The position numbers were made by a program, and so were the translations under genes. This document shows, in pieces, positions 25,501-43,200 of a stretch of 64,000 nucleotides of DNA. Below the pieces are notes generated by a model. That model worked only from the letters and a program-made list of their open reading frames with translations, was not told the origin of the DNA and did not search any database. The first letter of the stretch is position 1; each line of letters starts with the position of its first letter. Source of the stretch: Synchiropus splendidus (Eukaryota; Chordata; Actinopteri; Syngnathiformes; Callionymidae); assembly GCF_027744825.2 (NCBI RefSeq), contig NC_071348.1:15099563-15163562 (forward strand), read 5' to 3'.

Positions 25501-26240
25501 CCACTGGTTTAATATGTTTCAGGAGGAAGACTTCATTGAAATTTGTGCTATATGGTGGTAAGGAAGAAACTTGAAAATGAAGTTTTTGTGAGTCTGCCTA
25601 ATATGATTCTGTATTTAGGCCACAGATTTTTATTGCTGCACTTCCCTACTTGCTTGTCAGACTGGGCAACATCTGGACAGTAGGTTGGGAATCTGTGTTA
25701 TTGTAATCATTAAGCGCTCCATTTGAAAATACATACATTCAAAATGAAAAAATCAGGAAAGAAAAATCAAGAGGATGTCAAGAGGACATCGCTGTGGACA
25801 CAGAGAAAAACTCGCAGACAACTTGTTCCACATCTTCCGCAAGACAACCGAGTAGTTTGGGTTCAGAAAACAGTCTGCAGCGCCCCTAGCAGGAGAAGTA
25901 GCAGTAGGTTTTGCCATTTTAGTAAGTGAGGCCAGTTCACGGTAATTTGGCAAATATATTCGTCAGAAATAAAACCAAATTAAAATAACATACATCAGGT
26001 GTAATTCTTACAATGCTCCTTAATTTGATCTATTTTAATATATGCTCAATGGTACAGTATACTACCGCAGACTATTGCGATGGATGCCCTGGGTTCTTTG
26101 GATTAATCCATCTAGACATTTGGTTATTTCTTGTGCTTGATGTTTACTTGACAATAAATACAATAAGTGAAAGCAGACAATGATCTCCTCGATGGATGTG
26201 GGTTTTCTCAAATTGCTGAAAAGAAAATACACCAATTAAA
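22597..26240. other. Intergenic, no gene recognised
   Basis: T-rich and A-rich runs (22952-22966, 23239-23290), a short GTGTG tract at 24568-24583, and ORFs without known similarity (24040-24297 plus is mildly coding-like). Confidence 0.45.
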
Positions 26241-26242
26241 CT

Positions 26243-26248
26243 TTTATT
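26243..26248 (-). terminator. Candidate sec61b polyadenylation signal
   Basis: TTTATT on the plus strand is AATAAA for sec61b, about 300 bp beyond its stop codon. Confidence 0.4.
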
Positions 26249-26549
26249 GTACAATGTTAAATGACATTTTGTACAAATACAAAAAATACATTTCAGCGTT
26301 TAGAGAAATTGAATGTGAGGACTGAGTGAGTCTTCATTTCAGGAAAGAAAACAAGCAGCTGATGGAAAAAAGTGAACACATATCCGTGGTAGGGCAAGCA
26401 TGTTTGTCACCCATGTCAACAAGTTGGACTTCCACAGTATATGGACTGAAAAAAATAAAAATAAAAAAAAGGTAAAAATCCTTTCGCCTCTGTCTTGTGA
26501 CTTCATGATGATATTGTTTGGTCCAATATTAAGTAGAGGGCAGAGGTCT

Positions 26550-30486
<3,937 letters not shown>

Positions 30487-31047
30487 TTTTATTTAGTGTC
30501 CTGATGCGAGTTGAGTCCCTGTACCAGTTTCAGTTTGTCCACGTCAACTAACAGCAGACAGCAGTGGCAGAAGGAATTGTACAAAGCTGACGCTAGTCTA
30601 AAAAGGACACGACTGCAGAACGCAAGCCCAGCGCAAGTCACCGAGGCTACGCCTGCCCGCCCACCGCCTTTGACATTAATTTTTATGAAACACAGATGAA
30701 AATGAAAACTGAAAACATTTTTAGAATTTACATGTTTTTTTCTTTTAAATTATTTGTCATTAGTAAACAAAACTTTAACTATGTATACATAAATTATAAT
30801 AAGGCATATTAACAGGCACCCGCATGTCTCACCGTGACGTGTCCACTGTGGGTTCGCGTGATGAAACTGGCGCCATTGTGGCTTTTGACCGAAGCAATAC
30901 CATGTTAACTATTACGCGAGAGTGGAGCCAAAATGGCGTACGTACGCTAGAGTTTCTTGACAGAATATATACGCAGCGCCTGACAGGACTCAGCTACAAT
31001 AATCACGAGTTTACAAAGTAGGTGCTCAAATTTCGACTCATACGAAG
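30487..31047. promoter_or_regulatory. Putative bidirectional sec61b/alg2 promoter
   Basis: This interval separates the sec61b start codon from the likely noncoding first exon of alg2. It is CpG-richer than its surroundings and holds a GC-box-like tract (GCCCGCCCACCGCC near 30656-30669) and a YY1-like CCAAAATGGCG at about 30928-30938, with a second GCCATTGTGGC near 30872. No TATA box is obvious. A donor-like ACGAAG|GTAAAT at 31047/31048 would end the alg2 leader exon and pair with the acceptor at 32043. Divergent GC-box/YY1 promoters are typical of housekeeping pairs; the transcription start sites are inferred. Confidence 0.6.
30928..30938 (+). promoter_or_regulatory. YY1-like motif (AAAATGGCG)
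   Basis: CCAAAATGGCG matches the YY1 consensus AANATGGCG on the plus strand, i.e. in the alg2 sense, roughly 110 bp upstream of the proposed leader-exon donor. YY1 sites of this orientation often lie just downstream of the start site in TATA-less promoters. It is a motif match only. Confidence 0.45.
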
Positions 31048-32044
31048 GTAAATATCGAATGTGGGATTGTTATTCGTTTTCTGCTTGAGAGCGTAATGTA
31101 CGCAATGTATTGCTAGAAGTGTTGACTTATCGCAGCTGATTTAATGTCACCTGTAATAGACCACTGCATTCTGTCATTTGATATAACTTTTAGAATGTCA
31201 TTAAATTGCCCCCTCTGTAATATATAAGGAGGAGCTTGGGAACTACGACAGTGACGCAAGTATTCTCCGTGTTATTGTGTTCAGATATTTGTACACATGC
31301 CATCGTTGAATAGTCAGGAAAGACCTTTGTACTTCAACAAGTAATTACTGAAGCCCACTATAACTGTTTTCTATATGCTTATGCACACTTACAGTTACTA
31401 AAAAAAACATAGCAGTAACATTCATTGAAAGAAAGTGAAACGAAAGGTGAAAGAGAAGGGTTGTCACCAGTGGTGGTCCAACACGAAAAAAATAGAACTA
31501 AATAAATAAACAAAACATTTTTTTGCATATATTTGTTTTTATTAAAACAGGTACACAATACACATGGAAACAAATACAAAGCTGAATTACACGTCTAAAT
31601 TACAGTATTTTCGAAATTGTTCAACAGAAACTAAAATGTGCCCTTTCTGCCTTTGTTGATGCAAATTGAAGAGTTTATACCGATGACAGCAAGGCTGGAG
31701 ATCCATTCCTGAGACATGGAAGATAGGGATGCACCATCCATACACCCATCTCCCTGCTCTCCACGGGGCTGTTTGCTGCACGCACTGGGGAGCGGGAAGA
31801 GCAGAGGGAGCAGGCTTTGATATCGAGATATATCCGATGCATATTATGGGAGAGACATTCAAAATGCACACATGGAGAAGCAGATGGCCAAATAAACACA
31901 TGTATATTAAATTGTGTCAATTGTGTTTTTGGTTATTATGTTGTCATTTCATTGTTGTGTAAAGATGCTCCTGTAAAATTGATACACTTTTGAGAATCGC
32001 ATCTCGGCTTTTCTTGTCTGTAAACCTTTCTCCATCTTTCCAGG

Positions 32045-35000
32045 ATGGTGCGGGTGGTGTTTCTGCACCCAGATCTGGGTATAGGAGGAGCAGAGAGGCT
32101 GGTAGTTGATGCAGCAGTGGCTCTCAAGTCACGAGGATGTGATGTTCAAATCTGGACAGCTCACTATGACCCTACACATTGTTTCTCTGAGACGCTCGAG
32201 ACAGACCTTCCTGTGGTGCGTAAACAGTCATGCAGGCATTATTACTATCGTGGGTTGCTATAGAGATCTTCATTGTCTAAACCACGTTCACAGTCTGATT
32301 ATTGTGAAAAACTCACATCATACTTTACTCAGTTATTTATTTTCTAGAAATAATTTTATTTATTGCTTTATTTTGTAACTGAGTTGATTTTTCTCCCACA
32401 GGTGTGTGTTGGTGACTGGCTTCCCAGAAGTGTTTTTGGCTATCTTTATGCCCTGTGTGCTTATCTTAGAATGATCTATGTGGCCTTCTACTTGGTCTTC
32501 CTCAGTGGAGTGTGCTATGATGTAGTCATCTGTGATCAGGTGAGTGTGTGAGGGGTCAGTTAATCTCAGTACATGTGTTGTGGAATCCTCTGTTTTACCA
32601 ACATATAACTTGTGTTTTATTAAAGAGTTTGTGATATTGGCATATTAAAAATGTATTTGTAAGTTGGGTGTATATTTTCTTCACTCCAGGTGTCAGCATG
32701 TATCCCAGTTTTGAGGCTGTCTCGTCACAGGAAGAAAGTGTTGTTTTACTGTCACTTCCCTGATAAACTGCTCACTCAGAGGAAATCAACCCTCAAGAAA
32801 GTGTACCGTGCTCCCATAGATCTGCTGGAGGAGCGAACTACTGGCATGGCTGATATGGTATGTGGCTTGTTATCTATTTGTGTTATAAGCAGTATAAACC
32901 AACGATTTGTCAACCTTTTTATACATGGTATTAAAGGTTGTTAAATAGGTCAGTATGGGAAAGTTGGCATGCAGCAATTGAAAATTATTAGCTGTGACCA
33001 AAAACCAAAAAATAAACCAATATGAAAACATTGAAAGAACGGTCATATGCCATTTATTAGTATCATCGCATTTGTACTCCAGTGGAGGAATTACTGCATA
33101 TTGACATTTGTAAGAAGACTTTTGTGTTTTGTGTGCTGTCATTGAAGTAGGCCTTGGTGATATGGCCTAAAAATGATTTACAATTTGTTTAATTAGATTT
33201 TTTTTATTCTCTTATCACTTATTTCAGAACCAAATACTGTTTTGTTTAATTAAAAAAAACACAAATATAAACTTAATAGAAATGAACTTGAATTTAGGAT
33301 GGAATGTAAACATACTGAATCATACAATACATTAACAACAGCCAAACATTTCAAACAGTCCTTTAAAAATCACTAAAACTGGTTATTTAAGCTGTTTGAT
33401 TTTGATATCGACATTGATATCTACTCCTTTAAGTTTCACCCAACACATCGGCTTGTATTGAAATCAAGATCTTCATGTGCTTCTGATGTAATAAGCTGTG
33501 ATTTCACATATCAAGCATTTTTATCATTTTTTGTGAGATCCTTTATGGAAGTCACTCCTTTGATTATAAAAGTTCTCTACTCTAGCACTTTTTCTGCAAC
33601 CCAGCATTCAGTGACACAAAAAATGTTGTGTGTGATCGATTGTTGTGATGCACTATTCCACATCCAACAATCATTTGTTTTCAGAACAAGCGACTGTCAT
33701 TGCTGTTGTGAGTCAGAACGCCAGATGAGCATGTGCTCCTCGGAGGTTCTGACGCTGAAAACAATGTCAACGCGTTATACAGAGCGCATGTTTCACTAAA
33801 CAATTTATCGCGTCAGTCAGCTGTCCACGTTGAACATTGACACGTGCGATAGATTACAATTGACTTAATTCCCCATTTAACATGAGTATATTACTTGCTG
33901 TATACTATATATATCACCATATGTGGCTATATGCACATCCCTCACTGACAAAAGGAGCGCCATCCCTTGGTTAAGCCTAACCTGTTGGGGTTAGATTTAA
34001 CCAAGGGATGAATCCATCCTTCTACGCAACGTGCTACCCTTGAATTAAAACCCCAATGCTGACTTTTGCTTCTGCATAGGACGCAAAAGTCCACTTGCAT
34101 AGTAAGAATATTTCCGCCATGGGAGTGAGGATGTGTTGGTGATCATCTGACTAAAAACAAGGCAATGCAGATGCATGAAGTTGCATTTAAACTTAAAAAA
34201 TATTTAGATAAGGCACACTGTAAAATAAAACAATATTCAAAACAAAATGTTTTGTTGTTTGACTCAAATTGTCAAGCCTATAATATACGTATAATCAGCC
34301 AGCTCCGTCCGTGATTCTGTGATCTCGGAAATCATAGTGCCCTATTCGCTGTGAGTTGTGCGCTGTGAATGTAAAGTATTCATTCGAGTTGCCCCTGATG
34401 TGCATGGACAGGCACGTGAAAATTCAGCTCCAAAACTGTTCGCACTTTCTTGCCATTAATCGCGTTTACCTGAAATTTGTAGGGAAGGAGGTCAAAGGAC
34501 TCCAGGAATTAAAATGATGTGACTTTCTATCTGTCTTGTTTTGAGGCGGCAGCCGGGTTGAAATGGGGGGCACACTAGTATTCACCACGGTTTCATGTCA
34601 ATATCTCACAAGAGCAGAAACTAACGTTCACAACATCCTTGATTGCTGCTAGTTGGAGATGTTCACTTCCAACTTATCAGAGGTTTTCAGAACAAGTGCT
34701 TAAGCGCTGTGTCTCGTGCTCATTTTTTGAATGTGGCTGATAAACCAAGCGCTCTTTGTGTCATGTGACATCCTCCTATTGGCGCTGCCATGTTTAGTTG
34801 AGGCTATATGATGACGTTGACCATCAAAAGTATTTACTGCAGATTTGTCATCATTTTAAAACTTTTTATTTTTCTACTTCCCGGCGCAGCAGCACCAAAA
34901 CTGGCGCTGCACTGTCAGCTGAGCAATCCCTCACTAGTTTAGCCAGAAAGACAAAGCCAGTGGAGGATTGACCTTTGAACTGTACGACTCCATCAGGTGT

Positions 35001-36688
35001 CACCGTTTCCGATAACGGACAGCAGATCGGCAACGTGACTGAAATTATGATGACACTTTTCCATCTTTCTTGGCTGTCTCCCAGAAAGCCATCACATCAC
35101 AACCATAACGTTAGACGACAACAGCACTGCTGCACATTTGGCTACCACTTATTAGAAATATACGTGGTCTTCAGCTACTCTTCTGTTATAATGAGCAGCA
35201 AAGCATCATAGGAGAACCTAAGTGTTTGCAGCATCCATGCATGTCAAACAAAGCATTGCTTGCTGGGCTGGACGATTGTGGCAAAAATGATCATCGATAT
35301 TATTTTGATTCATATCATAATCTCCATTATTCAACGATTTTATGTTTTGCAGTCATTGAAGTTTCAAACTTGATTGAACATTGATCTACAATAAAACAAT
35401 GTGTAAAATGTAAACAATAATTTAACAGTTATATTTAACCTTCATCATGTGGGTTAAATGTTTCTCTCTAGAAACTCCAGTCTGTAAGGTCTGGGTTTAG
35501 AGAACAATGGAGACAAGAAAATATTTCGCGTTGAGCTGGCACTTGATTGGGATGCAGATATTTTTCTCACATTCCAAGGTTTTTTTTTTTGTCATTTTCA
35601 TGAGATCATGAGAGAAGTTAAATGATAAAACTCTTCCTGTGTCTCTGCAGCGTGATGAATGACAAGGAGCGCTTGGTTTCATCTCCCCTGTCTCAGGTCG
35701 AGCGCGAGCGATTGTTCTTATGCGTTTATCCATTTCCAAATAACCATTGGTTTTCGAAGCATCTCCAACAAGCAGCTATCACTGCTGTTGTGACTCAGAA
35801 CGCTGGCTAAGCATCTGCTCCTTGGAGGTTCTGATGCTGAATACCATGCCGCCGATGGAATACCAAGTCGTTTTAAAAACTACCATCAACCCTTCACATA
35901 AGTTGATCTGAATTAGCTCTTGGGATTAATCCTTCTCTGCTTTCTCTTAGATTCTGGTAAACAGCCGATTCACTGCTGGCGTCTTCAGGGAGAACTTTCA
36001 TAGCCTCAGTGAAGTCCAGACCGATGTCCTCTATCCTTCTCTCAACACATCCACCTTTGACCAGCCAATGGAAATTCAGAGCCTGGAAGGTCTTCTCCCT
36101 GAGGGGACATCCTGTCTGTTTCTTTCTCTAAACAGATATGAGCGAAAGAAAAATTTGGAACTGGCGTTGACCGCGCTGGCCGCCTTGCGGAGCTGCCTTC
36201 CCGTGAATCATTGTGCGGGAATCCACCTGGTGGTGGCGGGAGGCTATGATGAACGCGTGACTGAGAACGTTCAGCACTACACGGAGCTGAAGGCGCTGGC
36301 AGAGCAGCTTCAGCTGGAGGACTGTGTCACTTTTCTTCGTTCCCCTTCTGATTCCATGAAAGTGGCACTGCTGCGGGGAAGTGCTGCCGTCCTCTACACC
36401 CCCAGTAGAGAGCATTTTGGGATTGTGCCTGTAGAGGCCATGTACTGCTGCTGCCCTGTTATCGCGGTGAACTCTGGGGGGCCCCTGGAGAGTGTTGTAG
36501 ATGGAGAGACAGGCTTTCTGTGTGAGCCCACAGCACAAGCTTTCTCTCAGGCCATGGAGAAGCTGGTAATGGACCCTGTCCTCCGCAGGAAAATGGGACA
36601 AGCAGGAAGAAAGCGAGTGCAAGATAAGTTCTCTCTTCAGGCCTTTTCTGACCAGCTGCATGGCTACATTCTCCAACTGAGCAAGTGA
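32045..36688 (+). CDS. alg2: ALG2 alpha-1,3/1,6-mannosyltransferase (4 coding exons, 404 aa)
   Basis: Coding exons 32045-32215, 32402-32539, 32690-32857 and 35951-36688 (TGA) join in phase 0 with GT-AG introns, giving 404 aa (human about 416). Visible features: N-terminal [15 protein letters not shown], the WTAHYDP block, a hydrophobic stretch near residues 75-95, [31 protein letters not shown], and the GT4 EX7E motif EHFGIVPVE at residues 313-321 followed by NSGGPLESV. Family knowledge: ALG2 adds the second and third mannoses (alpha-1,3 and alpha-1,6) to Man1GlcNAc2-PP-dolichol on the cytosolic face of the ER. The ATG lies one base after a splice acceptor (TTTCCAG|GATGG), so an upstream noncoding exon must exist, probably ending at 31047. 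It is head-to-head with sec61b. Intron 3 (3.1 kb) is inflated by repeats. Certain by sequence. Confidence 0.97.
32858..35950. repeat. Repeat-filled intron 3 of alg2
   Basis: The 3.1-kb intron contains: a GGTGATATGGCCTAAAAATG end at about 33153 and a matching CACATCCCT-type end near 33935, both typical of teleost non-autonomous DNA transposon termini; a hairpin at 33961-34010; a GCTGGACGATTGTGGCAAAA terminus at 35270; and two related internal segments (about 33660-33790 and 35740-35870: CACTGCTGTTGTGACTCAGAACGC, with TGCTCCT-GGAGGTTCTGA). No conserved coding sequence. Confidence 0.6.
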
Positions 36689-37330
36689 CGAAAAGACTCA
36701 GAAGACCCCGAGAAATTGTGGTCCAGATCATTTGTCTAAAGAAAAGTGAGTCAGAGTCCATGTAGAGACAGTGGGCGAGCAGGGACGTGGGGAGTATTAC
36801 GAGAACTTAAGGGGACAATTAATCAGGGTTCCCGGGAGAGTTTCAGAGAGGGAGAACAAGGTGGAATATCTGGACCAATTAAGAAAGAATAACGACTTTA
36901 CCTGCCTTATCTCTGAAGAAATGCCTGGCCTGCACTTTGTTTGTGTGTGTGTGAGATTGTAAATGTGAAGCAGCACGGCAACCAAGAGCCCTGCAGAAGA
37001 GGAGACAAACAGCCGTCTTCGTTTCCTTTCGGTGTTCAGAGTAAAAATGTGGTCTGGCACCACAGGCACAGATCGATAAGCAAGATGCTTAAGCTACTTC
37101 CTGTTCACTCATAGCTTTGTTCCCATCCCCTGATTCAGAAGCCGCTGGCCTGTCTGTGACTCCTGCTGCTGCACGGAGGTTATTAGGAGGTGATGGCGAG
37201 TGTTTGGCTTCATTAGGGGTCTGGCTGATGGGCAGTGTGTCTGTGTCTGGGTCATTATCAATGAGGATAGCAGAAGGTCATTGTGTCTGCTACTGTACAC
37301 AAGCACTCATATCGACATTCCTGAAGTCCT

Positions 37331-37336
37331 AATAAA
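37331..37336 (+). terminator. Candidate alg2 polyadenylation signal
   Basis: AATAAA about 640 bp past the alg2 stop codon is the first canonical hexamer seen on the plus strand. A second lies near 37541. Cleavage site not determined. Confidence 0.4.
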
Positions 37337-40268
37337 CAAGAGGACACATACTTGCCTGACTCCTCCTGGCTCTTCTTTGTTTGCAAGTATTTTTGGCCTT
37401 TAATAGTTTTGATAAACACTTTTTCAGGTCGCTGGGAGTCAGAGAAATATTATGTTTATTCTATGGAAAGCAATTGGATTTTTCTAGAGATGTTGTGCCA
37501 GTCAGTTTCCACATCCACTACCAACAATGTCCAGCATTTTAATAAATGCACCTCTTCAAATACTGTCCCATGCTTCTCAATCTGATTCCATAAGTTTCTG
37601 TTGCTGCTACTACGCTCATCCTTTCCAGGAGGTCAGTGGCCTGGTCTTCATTAGTACGGGCCTGTGCACAGACAGACGCAGACGTCGAAGCAGCAGTTTG
37701 TTATCCCCAGTTAGTGCACTGGTAGTGGTCAGTGTTGTGAAGACCGTGTGAGACCAGAGCATGCAGAGTCCAAGATAAAGGGAACACACATCTGTTAATC
37801 TTATAGACATGTATTTCTTGCTGCAAAACAAACAGTAGTCCTTATTTCATAATAAATCAAACCTGTTATGCTGTCATTGAAACAATAGTTTGCTCTCTAA
37901 TCAGTTGGGACTTGGTCTCTATATGTTCTGGTCTTTGCCATAACACTAGTTGCTTCTGAAGCAGAAGCAAACAATGAGTGAGTGTGTGTTTTGGAGAACG
38001 TTGAGGTGCTATCTTACCAGCCTGTCTCATCTTGGTTTATGCTCTGCCATCTCTTTGGCATACGATGCAGCAGAGCTCTACTGTAGCTCTGTCCTCGGTT
38101 CTCCGGGGAATTGCTTGTCATTCTCCATCTGGCCAAACTCCAGTTACCTCCAGTACCTGACCGACCCAACAGGTCTGGTCTAGAGAGGAGTGACCCACTG
38201 CATCCTGAGGCAGTCTGGCTCCCTCCCTCGAAACAGCTGGTGGATGTCCAAGCAAGGGCTCCCTGCTGGGACAGTCAACCCGGAGGCAAAGCAAGTACCT
38301 CCCCAGATCCCTTTCCAGAGATTGCCTTATGCCCAGGACATGGAGAACTCTCTGGCCCCCTTTCAATAGTAAAGGAGCAAGAAAGGATGACAGCGGAAAA
38401 TAAGACCATCTGCAGCAACATGTGAAGGTTATCCACTGAGTCAGACTGAGCAGCAGAGCACCCACTGTATGGTCCAAGAAACTGCGGGAGAACACTCTAC
38501 AAACCTCCATAAGAATAAAGGTAATTGAACCTCCAGTGGAGAATCTTACATGGTGCTATCACTTCCAATGCTTTTATGGCAGAGATTAATCCTGCTGTTC
38601 TTAATCATTGCCCTTTTACCACAAACAAGAGGCTGTTTACCATGCTTTGACAGGCATCTTCTTCTCTCTTCAGACATGTTTTTGGTTTCATTCATGTCAG
38701 TTTTACTGAGCGATTTTTTATCATGGGAGTGGGGTACAACAGGATGGAGAAGAAGGGACGTCAGGTGGCCAAGACAGTGTGGAATGTTTTCAATGGTTTT
38801 TATTTCAACATACTGTGCTATATTGAGGATGCCCACCTGCATTTTGCATGCTTTTCAAACTTGTGATTTTATTGTGACTTGCTTTTTAAATAATACTTCA
38901 TGAAAACTGTAAATAAAGTGTGTTTGAAAAAGTCTTTCTCGCTATGTTTTTACACTAACTTGTGTCTTATACAGTAAGTCTCATGCATTTATGGCCGGAT
39001 TACTCAATCAATACATCAAACATCTGAGTCAATTTCTGACTGAATCTCAGATAATATATTTCAGCCGTCACATCCTACAATTTTTACCTTCAGCATCGAC
39101 CTGCGGTGACTTCACTCAAATGAAGACATCTTTCCCAAAAGGTCTAATTAGTGGGCCTTGCCTTGGTTTGATTTGAAGCGGATATAGGGGTTTAGCATTC
39201 GGAAAATCATTGCTCTGTGTCTGTGGATTTCTTTTCAATATACTTCAAATATCATCTCGGCTTCAGATACGCAACTCATTTTTAAGTTGCATCACTGTGC
39301 GAGGTCAGTCGTTGCAGTGGGCGGTGGGAGGGTTCCCCCTCTCTGGCAACATGCAGCCGCTTTGAAATATCATTTATACTTGATAGTTGTTGGAATGTAT
39401 ATGTAAACTAATGCTCTCATAATTCAATTACACTAAAACAATATATGTAAACAATAAAATATAATCAGAGCTCCTTTTACTGCCTTCTCATTGGTACATC
39501 TCAAAGATACAAAATTGTAACCCTCCTGGTTGAACTTGTGCTGTTGAGGTCGCATGTAAAACAAATGAACGAATAGATCTGTTGTTCTACGGTGTCACTG
39601 ATATCTGCATGATTTAAATTTGTGAAGTATGGTGGATAGTTTCAAACACTGACAAAGTGCTGTTCCAGTAGAGGAGGCTCATTGTCGGGATGCTTGCCTG
39701 GTGATGTCCAACTATGCTCCAAGACACAGAAAACTCACCAGAGAACTTATCAAACACCTTGTTTTTCCCATCTGGCAGAGTTTAAGGGATGGGATGACTT
39801 TACAGACCAAAATAAGCTGGATGGATTGAATGATGAAAATAAAATAACTGTGCATCTGAAGTGTGGAAAGCAGCTGCTCAGTGTTCCCCATGAAGTCCTG
39901 CAGAATCGGTGTCCCTCCCCCGCCTCTAAAGCCCTGTGGTGGGCTTCTGTTTGAGCTCATGTTGAGTCTGAGGAGCAGCGATAACCGGCACCCAGGTGCC
40001 ACCGGCACACGCTCTTTAATTAATTAATGAGACCGCAGGGTTGGTCGTCTAATGCCAAGCAGGCGGGGGGGAGGGAGGGGTGGGGCCAGGGCTGGAAAAT
40101 GTTTAGCTGTGTGTTTTCAGGCGAAATGGAGGTGTATCTGGGATTATGGGAGTATATCCATTTTGTTGGCAGTTTGGGAGCTGGTCGGTGTCGTGTTAAA
40201 TATGTAGAGAATATTTTTGCTCCGACTTTTAATCACACATGGTGATTTGGAGTTAATCATGAGCTAAA

Positions 40269-40292
40269 AGATGATGATGATGATGATGATGA
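40269..40292 (+). repeat. (GAT)n microsatellite
   Basis: Eight consecutive GAT units. Confidence 0.95.
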
Positions 40293-43200
40293 TAGAGCTC
40301 ATGCATCAATCTCAGGTCCTGCGCGGTAAGCAGAGCGGAGACTCATTAACCTGGAAATTGTTACCCGACCTAAAAATGGGAACAAAGATCAAGACATGTG
40401 GGTGGTTACGGAGGCGCAAGCATAATAAACTAGGCTTTATGGAGAAAAATAAAAAGAAATATATTTTTTAAAGTGTTTCTAATAATTTAATGCAATATAT
40501 TATTCACTGGATTTAAACTGTTTCTGTACACATATAGGGAAATGTGGTTATATTATATTACATTGCAATTGACTGACAGGTTCATGAATGAATGAGAAAT
40601 CACATTCATTCAATCAGAGACATATGAATTCAATTCATTTTTCAGCCAAAATGTGGTGATTTTAAAAATGTACTGGTTGATAAACACTCCTCCTTCTGGT
40701 CATAAATTCACTTCCTGAGACGGCCGAGTTTGTCAAGGCAAAGGAGACGCTCATCTGCATTCACGGCTCCTCTTTAAAAGCAGTTTTACATGATACATGC
40801 TAGCAAATTGTGCATCCTCAGCGCTTTATAGCTCACATTTAACATCCAAATATATGAACTTGTGAGTCATAAAAGTCATGTGTTCACTCCGATAAAACTG
40901 AGCAGAGATAATTTACTGAATGTGTATAAAGAGAAATCTCACTGGCAATGGCAGTGAAAGTTCTAAAATATCTGACAGTGGGATATTATAGGTCGTCTCA
41001 ATAAAAATGGCTTTACTGCCTGCGTTATGACTTGTCGTGTTGTGGAATCAGCCATGCACCAGTGCGACTATTAAATGGATTTGACTACCTTGCAAAGATG
41101 AGGCGTTGAAATATACATGGGCTGCAAAAATATAGGGAAATAATCAGAACCAGCATCTTCAACCGCTACACCACCATCTCGTAGCATGCAACGTAGTTCT
41201 GGAGTTTGGACGTGTACAGCATATTTTGACACATAAAAATTGAGTATTTCATTGACAAACTGACCCAGTAACCAAAACGATAATAATATTTTTTTGCCAT
41301 GAATGCCCTTTTTTCTGGCTTGTGCACCAGCCCTTGAAAAATGTATTTTACAAAAAAATACAAAAATAAAAACAGATTGCTATACTAATTGTGAATTCAG
41401 CCTGACTTTATTTGCAAATGATCGTCCTTGCTGTTTAGGTTACATGGTCATAGACCTGTTATCAATCGTTTTCTGCCGACTTGTAGATACTGTCTTTTGG
41501 AAGTAACACACATATACACACACGCTCTTCCTGGCTTGGTGGGCAGAGGAGAGGGATGGTCGCCAGTTAACCAATCTTGAACTGATCAGAGCACATGAAG
41601 CCATCACAGGGTCCAATAGTTCATCTAGCTTCAGACAAACACATTAACATTTGAGAGCACTTCACATGACTCTTCTAATGTTGAGTGTTTCGCAGCTCTC
41701 GTACGTTTATATTTCATGTCCTTGGTACTTCATCTCAGCTGTGAGAGTCTTGCATGGTAGTGCATGGCATGGTTGAGAACTTGTATCCTACAGGTATAAC
41801 ACACACACACAAGGGAAGAACCCAAAGGATGGGGAAGAAAACCTTAGCTGATAGCTTCAAGCAGTATGGGGAAATGTCTGTCACACTGTCTGTGTGTGTG
41901 TGTGTATGAGTGTGCGTGCCAATTGCTTGTCAATGCTGGAATGTACAACTTTGAATATGTGTGTGTGCATGTGTGCCCGGTGCCCAGCGATGGCCTGCAA
42001 GATTGAGCTGTCAGTCTGAAGGCAGCAGATGAAGATTAATGGAGTGTGTAGACAATAAGGGGCTGGCAATGATCATAAATATGCTAATGGACATTATCAA
42101 TACACACAGGCAGACACGCAAAGTGTGTCTGTATAGTATTCAGATTCAGGTTGGTGAGTTAGAATCAGTCACCCTCCCCCTGGAATACACTCCACAATGC
42201 CACACACACACACTTGTAGATTGTCAGTGCTGGACTGATGGACAGCAGCGTCTCATCTGTTATGTTTGGGGGTGGGGAGCATGATTGGTACCACATTAAA
42301 ATGTGTTTATTTAGTGTTTGCTGGAGAATTAGAGGGGCTGAGGACAGATATGATGTCAGTGCCAGCGCTCTGATTAAGACTACAGGTTGAGGTAATGACA
42401 CAAAGAGAGGCTGATGAAGAAAGGATGGGATGGAGAGAGCTGGGGGAGACGGATCACAGAGATGGACAGATCTATTCACCAAATGGATGATGAGCCTCTT
42501 TGTTGTCTCGTCCCATTCTGTGTTCCCGTGGAGTCCTCCAGTGTCTGCAGCCATTTTTAAATCAAAAGCCACTTAATCTGTCTCCCCAACCTGCACCCCC
42601 TTCTTTGCTCATCTGGGTCACATGACTCAAAAGAGGTGAAGCCTGGTCTTCCACTTTATCACCTGAAACACAGCTCTTAACCTCCTTCTGCCTGCTCTTC
42701 ACCCCCTCTTCTCTCTTCTCCCTCTTCTATGGGCTCTACCATGTCCTTTGGGAAATGTCTGGGGCTCCCTGACCTTCCTTGTCCTTTAAACACACAGGCC
42801 CTGGTAGACACACAACCCATCTAGCCTGATGGAGAGTGTAATTTGAGCATGGTGGGGTGGCAGGCGACGGGCGGAGCAGAGGTTATGATCGAGGCTAATG
42901 AGCACACAAGGGAAAAGGGTTGAGGGAGTCTGGCCAATGGTGTGACTGGCTCAGATGTGGAGGTTCCCGCTGAGCTCAACTATCCTCAAGGGGATGTTGC
43001 ATCCATTTGCCAGCGCATTTGTGTATATTTCAGTCCTTGCTGTCAAAGGACATTTATGCCACCGAGATAGCCGAATGAGAGTCTTAATAACTACAACAAC
43101 AAGGTCAGTGTGAGCGTACTTCTTAGCCTTTTGGTCCAGGTGTTCTACATACATAGACCTTGATTTGCTTGTACGGTATATAAGTATGTGCGATGTCATC

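Noticed and set aside
30824..31021. 65-codon ORF in the sec61b/alg2 promoter
   Set aside because: No similarity to any family I know; it overlaps promoter motifs and the likely alg2 leader exon.
36128..36676. 182-codon ORF antisense to alg2 exon 4
   Set aside because: Shadow frame of a conserved coding exon.
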